Positions 1 to 7,194 of a DNA stretch of 15,246 nucleotides are shown here, in pieces. Made by a program: the position numbers and the translations under genes. Positions within the stretch are counted from its first letter, which is position 1, and each line of letters opens with the position of its first letter. The stretch covers positions 1 through 15,246 of the forward strand of contig JAKQWJ010000137.1 in NCBI GenBank assembly GCA_029562045.1. Reading direction: 5' to 3'. The notes under the pieces were generated by a model. The model was not told the origin of the DNA and did not search any database. It saw only the letters and a program-made list of their open reading frames with translations. Origin of the DNA: Spirochaetota bacterium (lineage in GTDB: Bacteria; Spirochaetota; Spirochaetia; DTKZ01).

Positions 1-1
1 C

Positions 2-577
2 GAGGCCGCGGCGCTGGGAAGCCTGGCGTCCATCATCCTGGCCATCGTATACCGGAAGTTCAGCTGGGGGCTCATCAAGCGGGCCTGCATCGAGACCCTC
101 CGGGTCAGCGCCTTCGTGGTGATGATCGCCGCCATGTCCTACGCCTTCGTGGGCATCTTTATGAACGCCGGCTCCGGCGAGGTGGTGACCGATGTGATCC
201 TCTCCATCCCCGGCGGCAAATGGGTCACCTTCTTCGTCATCATGCTCATCGTCTTCCTTCTGGGGATGTTCATCGAGTGGATCGGCATCGTGTTCATCAT
301 CGTGCCCATCTTCTCCCCCATCTTCGAAAAGCTGGGCTTCAACCCCCTCTGGGCGGGGCTCATGGTCTGCGTCAATCTGCAGATGGCCTTCATGACGCCC
401 CCCATGGCCATGTCGATCTTCGTGCTGAAGGGGGCGGCGCCGGCGGAGCTGGGAATAACCATGAAAGACATCATCAAGGGGGTCATCCCCTTCGTCCTGC
501 TGGTCATGGTGGCCCTGGTGCTGCTCACCGTCTTCCCCCAGATCATCCTCTGGCTGCCGGAGAAAATGATCGGCTGA
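2..577 (+). CDS. TRAP transporter large permease (DctM), 3' part
   Basis: This is the last 191 codons of a large integral membrane protein. The reading frame is open from base 2, so the gene begins outside the window; a full DctM is about 430 residues. Hydrophobic segments follow one another: the stretch around FVVMIAAMSYAFVGIFM, a long double segment around FFVIMLIVFLLGMF and IGIVFIIVPIF, one around GLMVCVNLQMAFMTPPMAM, and a final helix VIPFVLLVMVALVLLTVF. The element QMAFMTPPMAM followed by FVLKGAAP resembles the QxxFLTPPFG...LKG signature of DctM proteins from the mannitol/chloroaromatic-type TRAP subgroup. DctM is the channel subunit that imports organic acids or related solutes with sodium, together with the small DctQ permease and a periplasmic DctP binding protein. 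Those partners are presumably upstream, outside the window. The substrate cannot be read from this fragment. The gene ends in TGA ahead of a terminator. Confidence 0.93.
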   Translation, partial: EAAALGSLASIILAIVYRKFSWGLIKRACIETLRVSAFVVMIAAMSYAFVGIFMNAGSGEVVTDVILSIPGGKWVTFFVIMLIVFLLGMFIEWIGIVFIIVPIFSPIFEKLGFNPLWAGLMVCVNLQMAFMTPPMAMSIFVLKGAAPAELGITMKDIIKGVIPFVLLVMVALVLLTVFPQIILWLPEKMIG

Positions 578-696
578 CGGTGAAACCCGCCCCGGGAAGC
601 GGCCGTCCACTGAGGCGGCCTGCCTCCCGGCGCTCCCGGGATGGGCCGCCCGCCGGGGCCGGCGCCTCCTTCCCGGCGAATCCGGCGGCTCTCAAC

Positions 697-735
697 AAAA
701 AAAGGCCGCCCGAGCCGAGGCTCGGGCGGCCTTTT
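697..735. terminator. Bidirectional intrinsic terminator between dctM and the efflux operon
   Basis: A perfect inverted repeat pairs bases 700-715 with 720-735 around a four-base loop (CGAG). The stem is very GC-rich in its middle and flanked by seven A (697-703) on the left and TTTT (732-735) on the right. Read leftward, the stem is followed by seven U, a classical strong terminator for the convergent efflux operon. Read rightward, it has a shorter U tract and would stop the dctM transcript. The rest of the 578-850 gap shows no credible gene; a weaker GC hairpin (592-630) lacks a U tract. Confidence 0.92.
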
Positions 736-850
736 CCGTATCCCCCCCGCGTCGGCGGAAGGGCATGTCGAGGCAGCGCCTCTCGGAGCCATCCCGATGT
801 AAGGAAGGCAGCCGGATGAAGGCCCCCCGCCGGGCTCCGGGGCGCGGCGT

Positions 851-1369
851 CTATTTCTTTCCCTTCAGATAATCCACCGCGGCCTTGAAATCCTGGCCCA
901 CCTTCCGGGTGGTGTCCGTCATGGGATTGAAGGGGCCGCCGGACATGTAGCTCGCCACGGGACTGGTTCCTCCCGCGGCGGAGGCGCCGGAGCCGGCGGT
1001 GGAGGAGGCGGCCCTTTCCGCCTGCCGGGCGATGGCCAGGCCGTCCACGAACACCAGCTGGTCCGGCCTCAGGATCTTATCCTCGATCTCCTTCAGCATG
1101 GTTTCCGCCTCCCGGGGTTCAAGCCTCGGGGTCTTCAGGATCCTGTCGGCCGTCGCCGTCAGGGCCTTCACCTGGGCCGGGGCCAGGGCGAGTTTCTTCT
1201 GCTCCCGGTCCATGGTCTGGATGTAGCCGAAGATCCTGCCCAGATCGTAGACCACTTCCAGCTTGGCCCGGGCGGCCTGGACGGCCGGGTCCTGGGTGGA
1301 GGTCTGAGCGAAGGCCGCCCCGGACAGCAGGACCGCCGCGGCGATCATCATGAACAGTTTTTTGACCAT
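851..1369 (-). CDS. Secreted protein of unknown function, last gene of the efflux operon
   Basis: This gene encodes 172 residues starting MVKKLF. The start at 1369 is chosen because AAGGAG lies seven bases upstream; an in-frame ATG at 1393 would overlap the permease gene and has no such site. Residues 1-21 form a Sec signal peptide ending AAFA before Q, so the mature protein should be periplasmic (no lipobox Cys). The mature part is mostly predicted helix, with the element ALAPAQVKALTATADRIL and the charged stretch EPREAETMLKEIEDKIL, followed by a flexible Ala/Ser/Gly-rich segment (about residues 122-140) and a basic C-terminus ending KGKK. I recognise no family or catalytic motif. It begins only 16 bases after the permease stop and is the last gene before the terminator, so it is co-transcribed with a tripartite pump. 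A role as an envelope accessory or sensor is inference only. Confidence 0.85.
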   Translation of the reverse strand: MVKKLFMMIAAAVLLSGAAFAQTSTQDPAVQAARAKLEVVYDLGRIFGYIQTMDREQKKLALAPAQVKALTATADRILKTPRLEPREAETMLKEIEDKILRPDQLVFVDGLAIARQAERAASSTAGSGASAAGGTSPVASYMSGGPFNPMTDTTRKVGQDFKAAVDYLKGKK

Positions 1370-1385
1370 TTTCGTTCTCCTTGTG

Positions 1386-2612
1386 TCATTCATACCGGAG
1401 GGCCTGTATGGGGTCCATCCGGGACGCGATGTAGGCGGGGTAGCCGCCGAAAAAAAGTCCGATCAGAACCGAGAAGCCGAAGGACAGGGCCACCGACAGG
1501 GGGGTCACCTGGCTGGCCAGGCCGCCGAAGCGGGAGAAGGCCCAGGAGGCCCCGAAGCCCAGGGCAATGCCGATGAGGCCCCCCGCCACGGACAGGATTA
1601 TGGCTTCCGTCATGAATTGGGCGATGATGTCCCCGCTCTTCGCCCCCAGGGCCATGCGGACTCCGATTTCCCGGGTGCGCTCCGTGACGGAGACCAGCAT
1701 GATGTTCATGATGCCGATCCCTCCCACCAGGAGACTTATGGCGGCTATCCCGCCCAGGAGCAGGGTGAAGGTGCCCGCCACCCCCTGCAGGGTGTCCAGC
1801 AGGTCCAGCTGGTTCGCCACGTAGAAGTCCGCCGCGTCCAGGTTGGGAAGCCGGTGGAGCCGCAGGATCTCCTTTTCGATGGCGCCCTGGGCCTGGCGCA
1901 TGATTCCCGCCGAGGCGGCCCGGACGTTGATCAGCGCGTACTTCGGGTTTCCCGAGACGTAACGCTGGAAGGTGGAGATGGGGATGAACACCGACGAATC
2001 GGTGACCGAGGATCCCTTGGGCTCCATGACCCCCGCCACCCGGTAGCCCAGGCCGTTGAGCCGGATCTTCTGCCCCACCGGGTCCCCGGCGCCGCCGAAG
2101 AGTTCCTGGTAGACCTGATGGCCGATGACCACGGAGGTCTTGCGGCTGTCCGCCTCCTGTTCAGTGAAAAAGGAGCCTAAAATCGGGTGGACATTGCGGA
2201 TCTCCGGATACCGGATCCCCGTCCCGACGATGGTGACCGGCATGTTGACGGCGGCGAATTTCGCCTGACCCCCGGAACTGGACTCCGGGGCCGCCAGCTC
2301 CACCAGATGGGGCCCCAGGTTCCGGACGGCCTCCAGGTCCTCGGCGCTGAGGGTGGGGACGATGTTGGTGGTGGACCTCCGGACCAGGCTGCCGCCCCGG
2401 GGCTGGCCGGAGTAGACCAGGAGAAGGTTGGAGCCCAGGGACTGCAGGCTCGCCTCCACGGATTTCTGGGCCCCCGCGCCCAGGGCCAGCATGGCGATGA
2501 CCGCCCCGGTTCCGATCATGACTCCCAGGGCGGTGAGGAAGGAGCGGACGGCGTTGGCGGCGATGCTCCGGAGGGACATGCGGATGTTTTCGAAAAAAGC
2601 CCCCCCTTTCAT
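1386..2612 (-). CDS. MacB-type ABC transporter permease (FtsX domain)
   Basis: This gene encodes 408 residues. The ATG at 2612 is preferred over an upstream in-frame GTG (2621) because it overlaps the ATPase stop as ATGA and has GGGGAG eight bases upstream. The architecture is that of the MacB/LolCE/FtsX family: one N-terminal transmembrane helix (about 25-47, inside ALGVMIGTGAVIAMLALGAG), a large periplasmic domain (about 50-275), then three C-terminal helices (about 282-308, 335-357, 370-393). The cytoplasmic loop ERTREIGVRMALGA (311-324) is the family's coupling motif, and the protein ends ASRMDPIQALRYE as many MacB permeases do. Unlike E. coli MacB, the ATPase is a separate gene. Such mechanotransmission exporters drive substrates from the periplasm through a TolC duct, with no transport across the inner membrane; known substrates include macrolides, toxins, peptides and lipoproteins. 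The substrate here is unknown. Confidence 0.95.
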   Translation of the reverse strand: MKGGAFFENIRMSLRSIAANAVRSFLTALGVMIGTGAVIAMLALGAGAQKSVEASLQSLGSNLLLVYSGQPRGGSLVRRSTTNIVPTLSAEDLEAVRNLGPHLVELAAPESSSGGQAKFAAVNMPVTIVGTGIRYPEIRNVHPILGSFFTEQEADSRKTSVVIGHQVYQELFGGAGDPVGQKIRLNGLGYRVAGVMEPKGSSVTDSSVFIPISTFQRYVSGNPKYALINVRAASAGIMRQAQGAIEKEILRLHRLPNLDAADFYVANQLDLLDTLQGVAGTFTLLLGGIAAISLLVGGIGIMNIMLVSVTERTREIGVRMALGAKSGDIIAQFMTEAIILSVAGGLIGIALGFGASWAFSRFGGLASQVTPLSVALSFGFSVLIGLFFGGYPAYIASRMDPIQALRYE

Positions 2613-3298
2613 GGCGTCCACTCCCCGGACGGAACGTCCGCCAGGATCTTCCCGTCCTGGATCTGGATGACCCGCCGCGCCCGCCGGGCGATCAGAGGGT
2701 CGTGGGTCACCAGGATCAGGGTCGTTCCGTCCCGGTTCAGGGAATGGAAGAGTTCCATGATCTCCCCTCCGGTCCGGGTGTCCAGGGCCCCGGTGGGTTC
2801 GTCGGCCAGGATGATGGCCGGGTCCCCCGCCAGAGCCCGGGCGATGGCCACCCTCTGGCGCTGACCCCCGGAGAGTTCCGATGGCACATGGCGCTCCCGG
2901 CCTTCCAGGCCCACCTTCCTCAGCATGTCCCGGGCCCTCTCCTTCCGAACCCGGGAGGGGATTCCCTGGTAGATCATCGGGAGTTCCACATTTTCCAGGG
3001 AGTTCTCCCGGGGAAGGAGGTTGAAGTTCTGGAACACGAAGCCGATCCTCCGTCCCCGGATCTCCGCCCGCTTGTCGGAGGTGAGGGAGGCGGTCTCCTC
3101 CCCCGCCAGAATGTAGCTTCCCCCGGTGGGGGAATCCAGGCAGCCCAGGATGTTCATCAGGGTGGTTTTACCCGAACCGCTGGGTCCGACGATGGAGACG
3201 AACTCGCCGGACTGGATTCCGAAAGTCACGCTGTCCAGGGCCTTCACCGTGGTGGGGCCCATCCGGTAGTGCCGGGACAGGTTCGTCACGCCGATCAT
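2609..3298 (-). CDS. MacB/LolD-type ABC transporter ATP-binding protein
   Basis: This is a 229-residue ATPase with every motif of an ABC nucleotide-binding domain: Walker A GPSGSGKT (38-45), Q-loop Gln90 in VFQNFNLLP, signature LSGGQ (142-146), Walker B AIILADEP with catalytic Glu167, D-loop GALD (170-173) and switch His199 (VTHD). FQNFNLLPRENSLENVELP is typical of the MacB/LolD class. It should dimerise on the inner face of the membrane and power the permease encoded next to it. The start codon overlaps the stop of the membrane-fusion gene (ATGA, 3298-3295), and its own stop overlaps the permease start (ATGA, 2612-2609), so the three proteins are translationally coupled. The length is normal for a stand-alone domain. 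Whether the system is an antibiotic, peptide or lipoprotein exporter cannot be decided from the sequence. Confidence 0.97.
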   Translation of the reverse strand: MIGVTNLSRHYRMGPTTVKALDSVTFGIQSGEFVSIVGPSGSGKTTLMNILGCLDSPTGGSYILAGEETASLTSDKRAEIRGRRIGFVFQNFNLLPRENSLENVELPMIYQGIPSRVRKERARDMLRKVGLEGRERHVPSELSGGQRQRVAIARALAGDPAIILADEPTGALDTRTGGEIMELFHSLNRDGTTLILVTHDPLIARRARRVIQIQDGKILADVPSGEWTP

Positions 3299-4458
3299 CG
3301 TCCGCCTCCCGTTCCGGGGATGGTGATGGGGAGGACCGATTTCTCCGACCCGGAGGCTCCGGGAGCCGCCGGGGTTCCCGGAGCGGGGGCGCCGGGAAGG
3401 ACGACCAGGTCCCCTTCCTCCAGCCCCTCCAGCACCACCACCCTGCTCCCGTCGTCGGCTCCGGTGACAACCCGCTTCCTCACCGGGCCGTCGGTTCCCA
3501 TTACATCCACGTAGCTCCGCCCCCGGACGGTGGACACGCTCTTGGAGGGAACCACCAGGCCTCTGTCGGACCGGAGCAGTATGGCGAAGTCCGCGCTCAC
3601 CCCCGGCCGGAGGCGGCCCTCCCCGTTGGGGACCACCGCGGTGACGGTGAAGATGGAGATGTTGTTGACGATCTCCGCCATGGGGCTCACCGATTCCACT
3701 ACGGAGTGGATGGGCTCAGGACCCACCGAGTCGCCGCTGATGGTGACCGCCTGGCCTTCGGCGATTTTCGCGATGTCGAACTCATCCACCTCCGCGGCGA
3801 AGCGTATCCGGTGGATGTCTCCGAATAGGGCCACCTGGGCGGCGGCGCCCACCAGGTCTCCCGGGGAGACCTGGACCTTCAGCACCGTGCCGTCGAAGGG
3901 GGCCCGGATGCGGGACTCCGCCAGGTCGCTTTTCGCCCGGTCCGCCGCCAGGCGGGCCTGGCGGACCTTCAGCTCCGCCGTCTCCAGAGCCAGGTCCGCG
4001 GCGCGGGCCGCCTCCTCCGCCAGGAGGTAGTCCCCCGGGCTCAGAGCCTTGTTGTCCAGCAGGACCTTCCTGTCCGCCAGGTCCTTCACCGCCCTGTCCC
4101 GGGTCAGACGGCTCCTGCGGGCTTCCACCTCGGCCTGGGAGTAGAGGATTTCCATCTGGCCGGCGGTGTTTCGCAAAGCTGCGTCATCCAGAGCCACCAC
4201 CACTTCTCCCCGGGCAAGCCGGGAACCCTCCCGGGCGGCGAAGGTCACCACCGAGGCGGACTGGGTCCGAAGGGCGACCTGCCGGAAGGGCTCGGCGATG
4301 GCGGCACCCTCCACCACCAGCGACACCGAACCTTTCCTGGCCTCCACCGTGGCCGGCGCCGCGGCCGCCGTGTCCGGAGTCCCGCCCCGGGGGGCGAGGA
4401 AAAACCAGGCCGCGGCGGCCGCGGCGATGAGCGCTGTCGGAATAACGATTTTTTTCAT
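3295..4458 (-). CDS. Membrane-fusion protein of a tripartite ABC exporter (MacA/HlyD-like)
   Basis: This gene encodes 387 residues from ATG at 4458, preceded by GGAGG four bases upstream. A GTG at 4479 in the same frame overlaps the TolC-gene stop (GTGA) and would add seven residues; it is a real alternative. An N-terminal anchor (about 4-22, Ala-rich) puts the protein in the inner membrane with its bulk in the periplasm. It has the split lipoyl layout: first half about 70-93 (with VALDDAALR), an alpha-helical hairpin rich in Ala/Arg/Glu (about 95-180), second half at IRAPFDGTVLKV (184-195), then beta-barrel and membrane-proximal domains. It ends in a Pro/Ala/Gly-rich tail (about 355-387) that is unusual and probably flexible. 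The family forms a hexameric collar joining the MacB-type permease to a TolC trimer. The gene order fits this role directly. Confidence 0.94.
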   Translation of the reverse strand: MKKIVIPTALIAAAAAAWFFLAPRGGTPDTAAAAPATVEARKGSVSLVVEGAAIAEPFRQVALRTQSASVVTFAAREGSRLARGEVVVALDDAALRNTAGQMEILYSQAEVEARRSRLTRDRAVKDLADRKVLLDNKALSPGDYLLAEEAARAADLALETAELKVRQARLAADRAKSDLAESRIRAPFDGTVLKVQVSPGDLVGAAAQVALFGDIHRIRFAAEVDEFDIAKIAEGQAVTISGDSVGPEPIHSVVESVSPMAEIVNNISIFTVTAVVPNGEGRLRPGVSADFAILLRSDRGLVVPSKSVSTVRGRSYVDVMGTDGPVRKRVVTGADDGSRVVVLEGLEEGDLVVLPGAPAPGTPAAPGASGSEKSVLPITIPGTGGGR

Positions 4459-4475
4459 GTTGCCTCCACCTTGTG

Positions 4476-5969
4476 TCACTTCGTCGGAGCGGGGAATCCG
4501 ATCCCTGCCGCCGTCCAGGCATTGGCCGCTCCGATGAGGGCCAGATAGGCCCCCGCGGCGTCGATCCGGGCCTTTTCCCGGTTGTAATCCGCCCGGGCCG
4601 TGAGGACCGCCGCCGCGGCCTCGTCCTCGGGGCTGGAGAGGCCCAGGGCCTTGCGTGTCCCCGCCACGGCGGAGGTTTCCACGGCGGCCCGAACCGCTCT
4701 TTCCGCTTCCGCCTGGCTGTCCCGGGCCTTCAGCAGGGCCGCGTACCTGCTCCGAATCTGCAGGTCGGACATCTCTTCCAGCACGTGAAGCCGGCGCTCT
4801 TCCAGCTCGACGGCCCCGGCCAGGGCGGCCCGGTCGTCCGCCGCGGCGGCGGCCACCGCCACGTTGACTCCCAGCGAGAGGGTCAGGGAATGGTCCAGGA
4901 CCTGGCCGGTCCCGGTTTTCCAGTCCAGGGTGTACAGGGGCAGGAAGGCGCCGGCGGTGAGGGTCCCCGTCCCGGTGCTGAAGCCCAGGGACAGGGAACT
5001 GTCCGGGGTGGCGTAGGTGATTTTGGGAAGGACGTCGAAATCCAGGGTCCTCCGATAGGAAAGGCTCCGACGGGCGGCCTCCACCTTCTGCCTCTGGGCC
5101 ACTATCTCCGGAAGGTTCGCCCGGGCGAGGACCATCAGCCGGGAGGGCTGGGGCGTGTCCCGGACCACCGGGTCGGGGGCCGTGAAGACCGGAACGGCTC
5201 CGTAGGATTCCCCGGGCCCCCTGCCGGCCCCGATCCCCTGTCCGGTTCTGGGGGTTTCGATCCCTCCCTGGTAGGCCAGGTTGAACCAGGCCAGGCGCTG
5301 TTCCAGCCGGGCCTGCAGCAGTTTTTCCGCCGCCCCCTGGAGATCGGACTCCGCGTCGGTCTGCTCCGCGACCGGAAGAAGACCCCGGGCCACCTTCTGC
5401 CGCGCCGACTCCGCCTTCAGCCGGGCATATTCCACTTCCTTCTCCCAGGTTTCGGCGGCTTTCTGGGCCAGATACGAGGCGGAATAGGCGGCGAAGAGTT
5501 CCGTATATGCCCGTCCGTATGCCGCCGCCAGTTCGGCGTCGCCGGCCAGGAGCTTCTCCCCGGCGGATATCCGTCTCTCCCTTTCCTCCTCCGTAGTCCC
5601 GAAGGGAATCTGGAGGTCCGCGGACAGTCCGGTCTGGACCGGCTCCATCCGGCCTTCCGGGTCCCCCATCTGGAGGGTGGGGGCCACCCCCAGCCGGGGG
5701 CCCTTCCAGCCCTCGGCGGAGGCGAGGAGGGAGGCCGCCATGTTCCGGGCGATCAGGGCCTGCCGCACCGTCTCGTGGCCGGAGATCCTGGCGGCGATCT
5801 CCGGCCAGCTGAGCCTTTCGGGGACGAGAGGTCGGGGGGTTTCCGCCGGGGTCGCCGGAAGGGGCGGGGTGGCAGGTTCCCGCGGGGGGGCCTGGCCGAA
5901 GGCCACTGACCCGAACAGCAGGGTCGCGGCGGCGATGAAAAGAAAAAGACGGACGGGGTTCCGGCTCAT
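4476..5969 (-). CDS. TolC-like outer-membrane efflux protein
   Basis: This gene encodes 497 residues from ATG at 5969, which has AGGAGG five bases upstream; an in-frame GTG at 6017 lacks this and would lie at or upstream of the expected transcript start. Residues 1-26 form a signal peptide (Arg, then FLFIAAATLLFGSVAFG). After a Pro-rich linker the protein shows long amphipathic, Ala/Glu/Arg-rich helices with repeated QK/RxxE patterns (for example the parts around AQKAAETWEKEVEYARLKAE and TDAESDLQGAAEKLLQARLE) broken by Gly/Ser/Thr-rich segments. This is the usual profile of the OEP family, whose trimers form a beta-barrel plus periplasmic tunnel. Sequence identity within this family is low, so the call rests mainly on profile and position. 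It is the first gene of the efflux operon, and its stop overlaps a possible GTG start of the membrane-fusion gene. Confidence 0.88.
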   Translation of the reverse strand: MSRNPVRLFLFIAAATLLFGSVAFGQAPPREPATPPLPATPAETPRPLVPERLSWPEIAARISGHETVRQALIARNMAASLLASAEGWKGPRLGVAPTLQMGDPEGRMEPVQTGLSADLQIPFGTTEEERERRISAGEKLLAGDAELAAAYGRAYTELFAAYSASYLAQKAAETWEKEVEYARLKAESARQKVARGLLPVAEQTDAESDLQGAAEKLLQARLEQRLAWFNLAYQGGIETPRTGQGIGAGRGPGESYGAVPVFTAPDPVVRDTPQPSRLMVLARANLPEIVAQRQKVEAARRSLSYRRTLDFDVLPKITYATPDSSLSLGFSTGTGTLTAGAFLPLYTLDWKTGTGQVLDHSLTLSLGVNVAVAAAAADDRAALAGAVELEERRLHVLEEMSDLQIRSRYAALLKARDSQAEAERAVRAAVETSAVAGTRKALGLSSPEDEAAAAVLTARADYNREKARIDAAGAYLALIGAANAWTAAGIGFPAPTK

Positions 5970-6022
5970 GGAAACCTCCTGGGAGGGTGGGTTGCTGGCG
6001 TCGTCACGCCGCAACACTATAT

Positions 6023-6038
6023 AGCAATAATTGTGCCA
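6023..6038 (-). promoter_or_regulatory. Sigma-54 (RpoN) -24/-12 promoter of the efflux operon
   Basis: Read leftward, the sequence is TGGCACAATTATTGCT, an exact match to the RpoN consensus TGGCAC-N5-TTGCW, with the invariant GG at 6037-6036 and GC at 6025-6024 correctly spaced. Transcription would start near 6012, leaving about 43 bases before the TolC-gene ATG at 5969. It lies in an AT-rich island within the 174-base gap (5970-6143) that separates the metallo-hydrolase and TolC genes. The overlapping TGCTATATA could instead serve as an extended -10 for sigma-70, but no good -35 hexamer lies 16-18 bases upstream. Sigma-54 promoters need an ATP-driven activator; none is encoded in the window and I could not identify its binding site. 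Confidence 0.72.
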
Positions 6039-6143
6039 AAAATTGCAGGTTTTTGGGGTCCGGAGAGGGGATGCGCCGGTTCGCGTGAGAAGATTTTGCC
6101 CGCCGCCGGGACGGCCCGGGGGCGGCCGGGAAAAAATTTCCCG

Positions 6144-6995
6144 TTACAGCTCAACCCTGTCTCCCACGGAGTAAAACGCCACCACCTCCGGCCCCAGGGC
6201 CTTATATATCCGGGCCGTCTCCCGGAGCCCCGAGCAGTGGATGGGGCCCAGCAGGCCGGGGGCCTCTTTGGTCAGTTCCTCCAGGGTGGCATCCATCCGG
6301 GCCTCCGAGGCGCCGATGAGGTGGAGCCCCCCCAGGACCCCCAGGAGTTTTTTGTCCGGGACCCTTTCCTTCACATAGCGGATGGTGTTGATGAGGCCCG
6401 AATGGCAGCAGCCGCAGACCAGGTAATAGCCCAGGCCGGGTTTTTCGATGACGATGGACTTGTCGTCCCGCACCGGGTCCTCCTCCAGACGGCCGCCCCG
6501 GCTGGTGTAGAAGCCCGCCGCGGCCTCCCGGTCCACCTCCACCTTCCGGGGGATCTCGCCGGTGACCCAGAGGTCCGGGGCGAGGCGGACGTCGTTGGCG
6601 GCGGGGAAGAGGGTCGCCTTGTCCGGGGGGAGGTCCGAGGGGCCCATTCCGGCCCCGATGGGATGGAAGGCGGGCCGGATCCCCGCCTTGGGCAGAAAAG
6701 CGTCGGGGTGGTGCAGGAGGGCCACGGAATGGGACAGGCGGCGGATCAGGGGAAGGAGCCCCCCGGTGTGGTCGTGGTGCCCGTGGGACAGGACGATGGT
6801 GGACAGCCGGGACCAGTCCACCCCCAGCTTCTCCGCGTTCCGGAGCATGGCCTCCCGGGTCCCCCCGGTGTCCAGCAGTATCAGGGAACCGTCCCCGACG
6901 TTCTCCAGCGCCAGGGCCAGTCCGTGCTCCGCCTCCAGTCCCGAGGCGCGGACATAATTGTTCATCAGAATGGTTATTCTCCACGACGGGTTCAT
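6144..6995 (-). CDS. Metallo-beta-lactamase-fold hydrolase, COG1237 type
   Basis: This gene encodes 283 residues from ATG at 6995 with GGAGG six bases upstream; the open frame extends further upstream, but no start there has a comparable site. The metal-binding signature SHGHHDHTGG gives His71, His73, Asp75 and His76. Further likely ligands are His198 in CGCCHSGLINT and His253 in PIHCSG, with GGLHLIG at 222-228. The combination of GCCHSG and GGLH is characteristic of COG1237, the group that includes the archaeal RFAP-synthase-like proteins (annotated as 7,8-dihydropterin-6-methyl-4-(ribofuranosyl)aminobenzene phosphate synthase). The bacterial members have no settled function, so I would not transfer that reaction. 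There is no signal peptide, so it is cytoplasmic. It diverges from the small TIGR04076 gene and lies 174 bases upstream of the efflux operon on the same strand, with no clear terminator between. Confidence 0.92.
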   Translation of the reverse strand: MNPSWRITILMNNYVRASGLEAEHGLALALENVGDGSLILLDTGGTREAMLRNAEKLGVDWSRLSTIVLSHGHHDHTGGLLPLIRRLSHSVALLHHPDAFLPKAGIRPAFHPIGAGMGPSDLPPDKATLFPAANDVRLAPDLWVTGEIPRKVEVDREAAAGFYTSRGGRLEEDPVRDDKSIVIEKPGLGYYLVCGCCHSGLINTIRYVKERVPDKKLLGVLGGLHLIGASEARMDATLEELTKEAPGLLGPIHCSGLRETARIYKALGPEVVAFYSVGDRVEL

Positions 6996-7061
6996 TGTCT
7001 TCCTCCATTCCCAGTGTAAACCTCTTTCACGGATTCTGCATATTTTTGTCGGGAAAAAGGC

Positions 7062-7090
7062 TTGCGGTATTCCGAGGGTCCTCCTATCAT
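7062..7090 (+). promoter_or_regulatory. Sigma-70-type promoter for the TIGR04076 gene
   Basis: TTGCGG (7062-7067) and TATCAT (7085-7090) are separated by 17 bases. The -10 matches consensus at five of six positions, the -35 at three. Transcription would start near 7097, giving a leader of nearly 100 bases before the ATG at 7195. Confidence 0.55.
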
Positions 7091-7132
7091 GGATAGGGAC
7101 CGAAAAGGCGGATGCAGGACCTTTGGCCTCAT

Positions 7133-7161
7133 GGCGCGAACAGCTGCGCCCAGGATTTTTT
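7133..7161 (+). promoter_or_regulatory. Leader hairpin with U6, possible attenuator
   Basis: GGCGC (7133-7137) can pair with GCGCC (7146-7150) around an eight-base loop, and six T follow at 7156-7161, all inside the predicted leader of the small downstream gene. The stem is only five base pairs and five bases separate it from the T run, so it would be at best a weak terminator or attenuator. Confidence 0.3.
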
Positions 7162-7194
7162 CGCACCCCCTAGGGCCTGACAGGAGGAAAGACG

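Noticed and set aside
592..630. Hairpin after dctM (CCGGGA...TCCCGG with inner GGCCG/CGGCC) as an extra terminator
   Set aside because: The stem is interrupted and no U tract follows; the perfect stem at 697-735 explains termination.
6128..6142. Inverted repeat GGGAAA-AAA-TTTCCC just after the metallo-hydrolase stop, and a GC hairpin at 6102-6126, as a terminator
   Set aside because: The loop of the first is minimal and the second has mismatches; neither is followed by a clean U tract in the leftward direction (it reads AAAATCTTCT), so termination is not supported.
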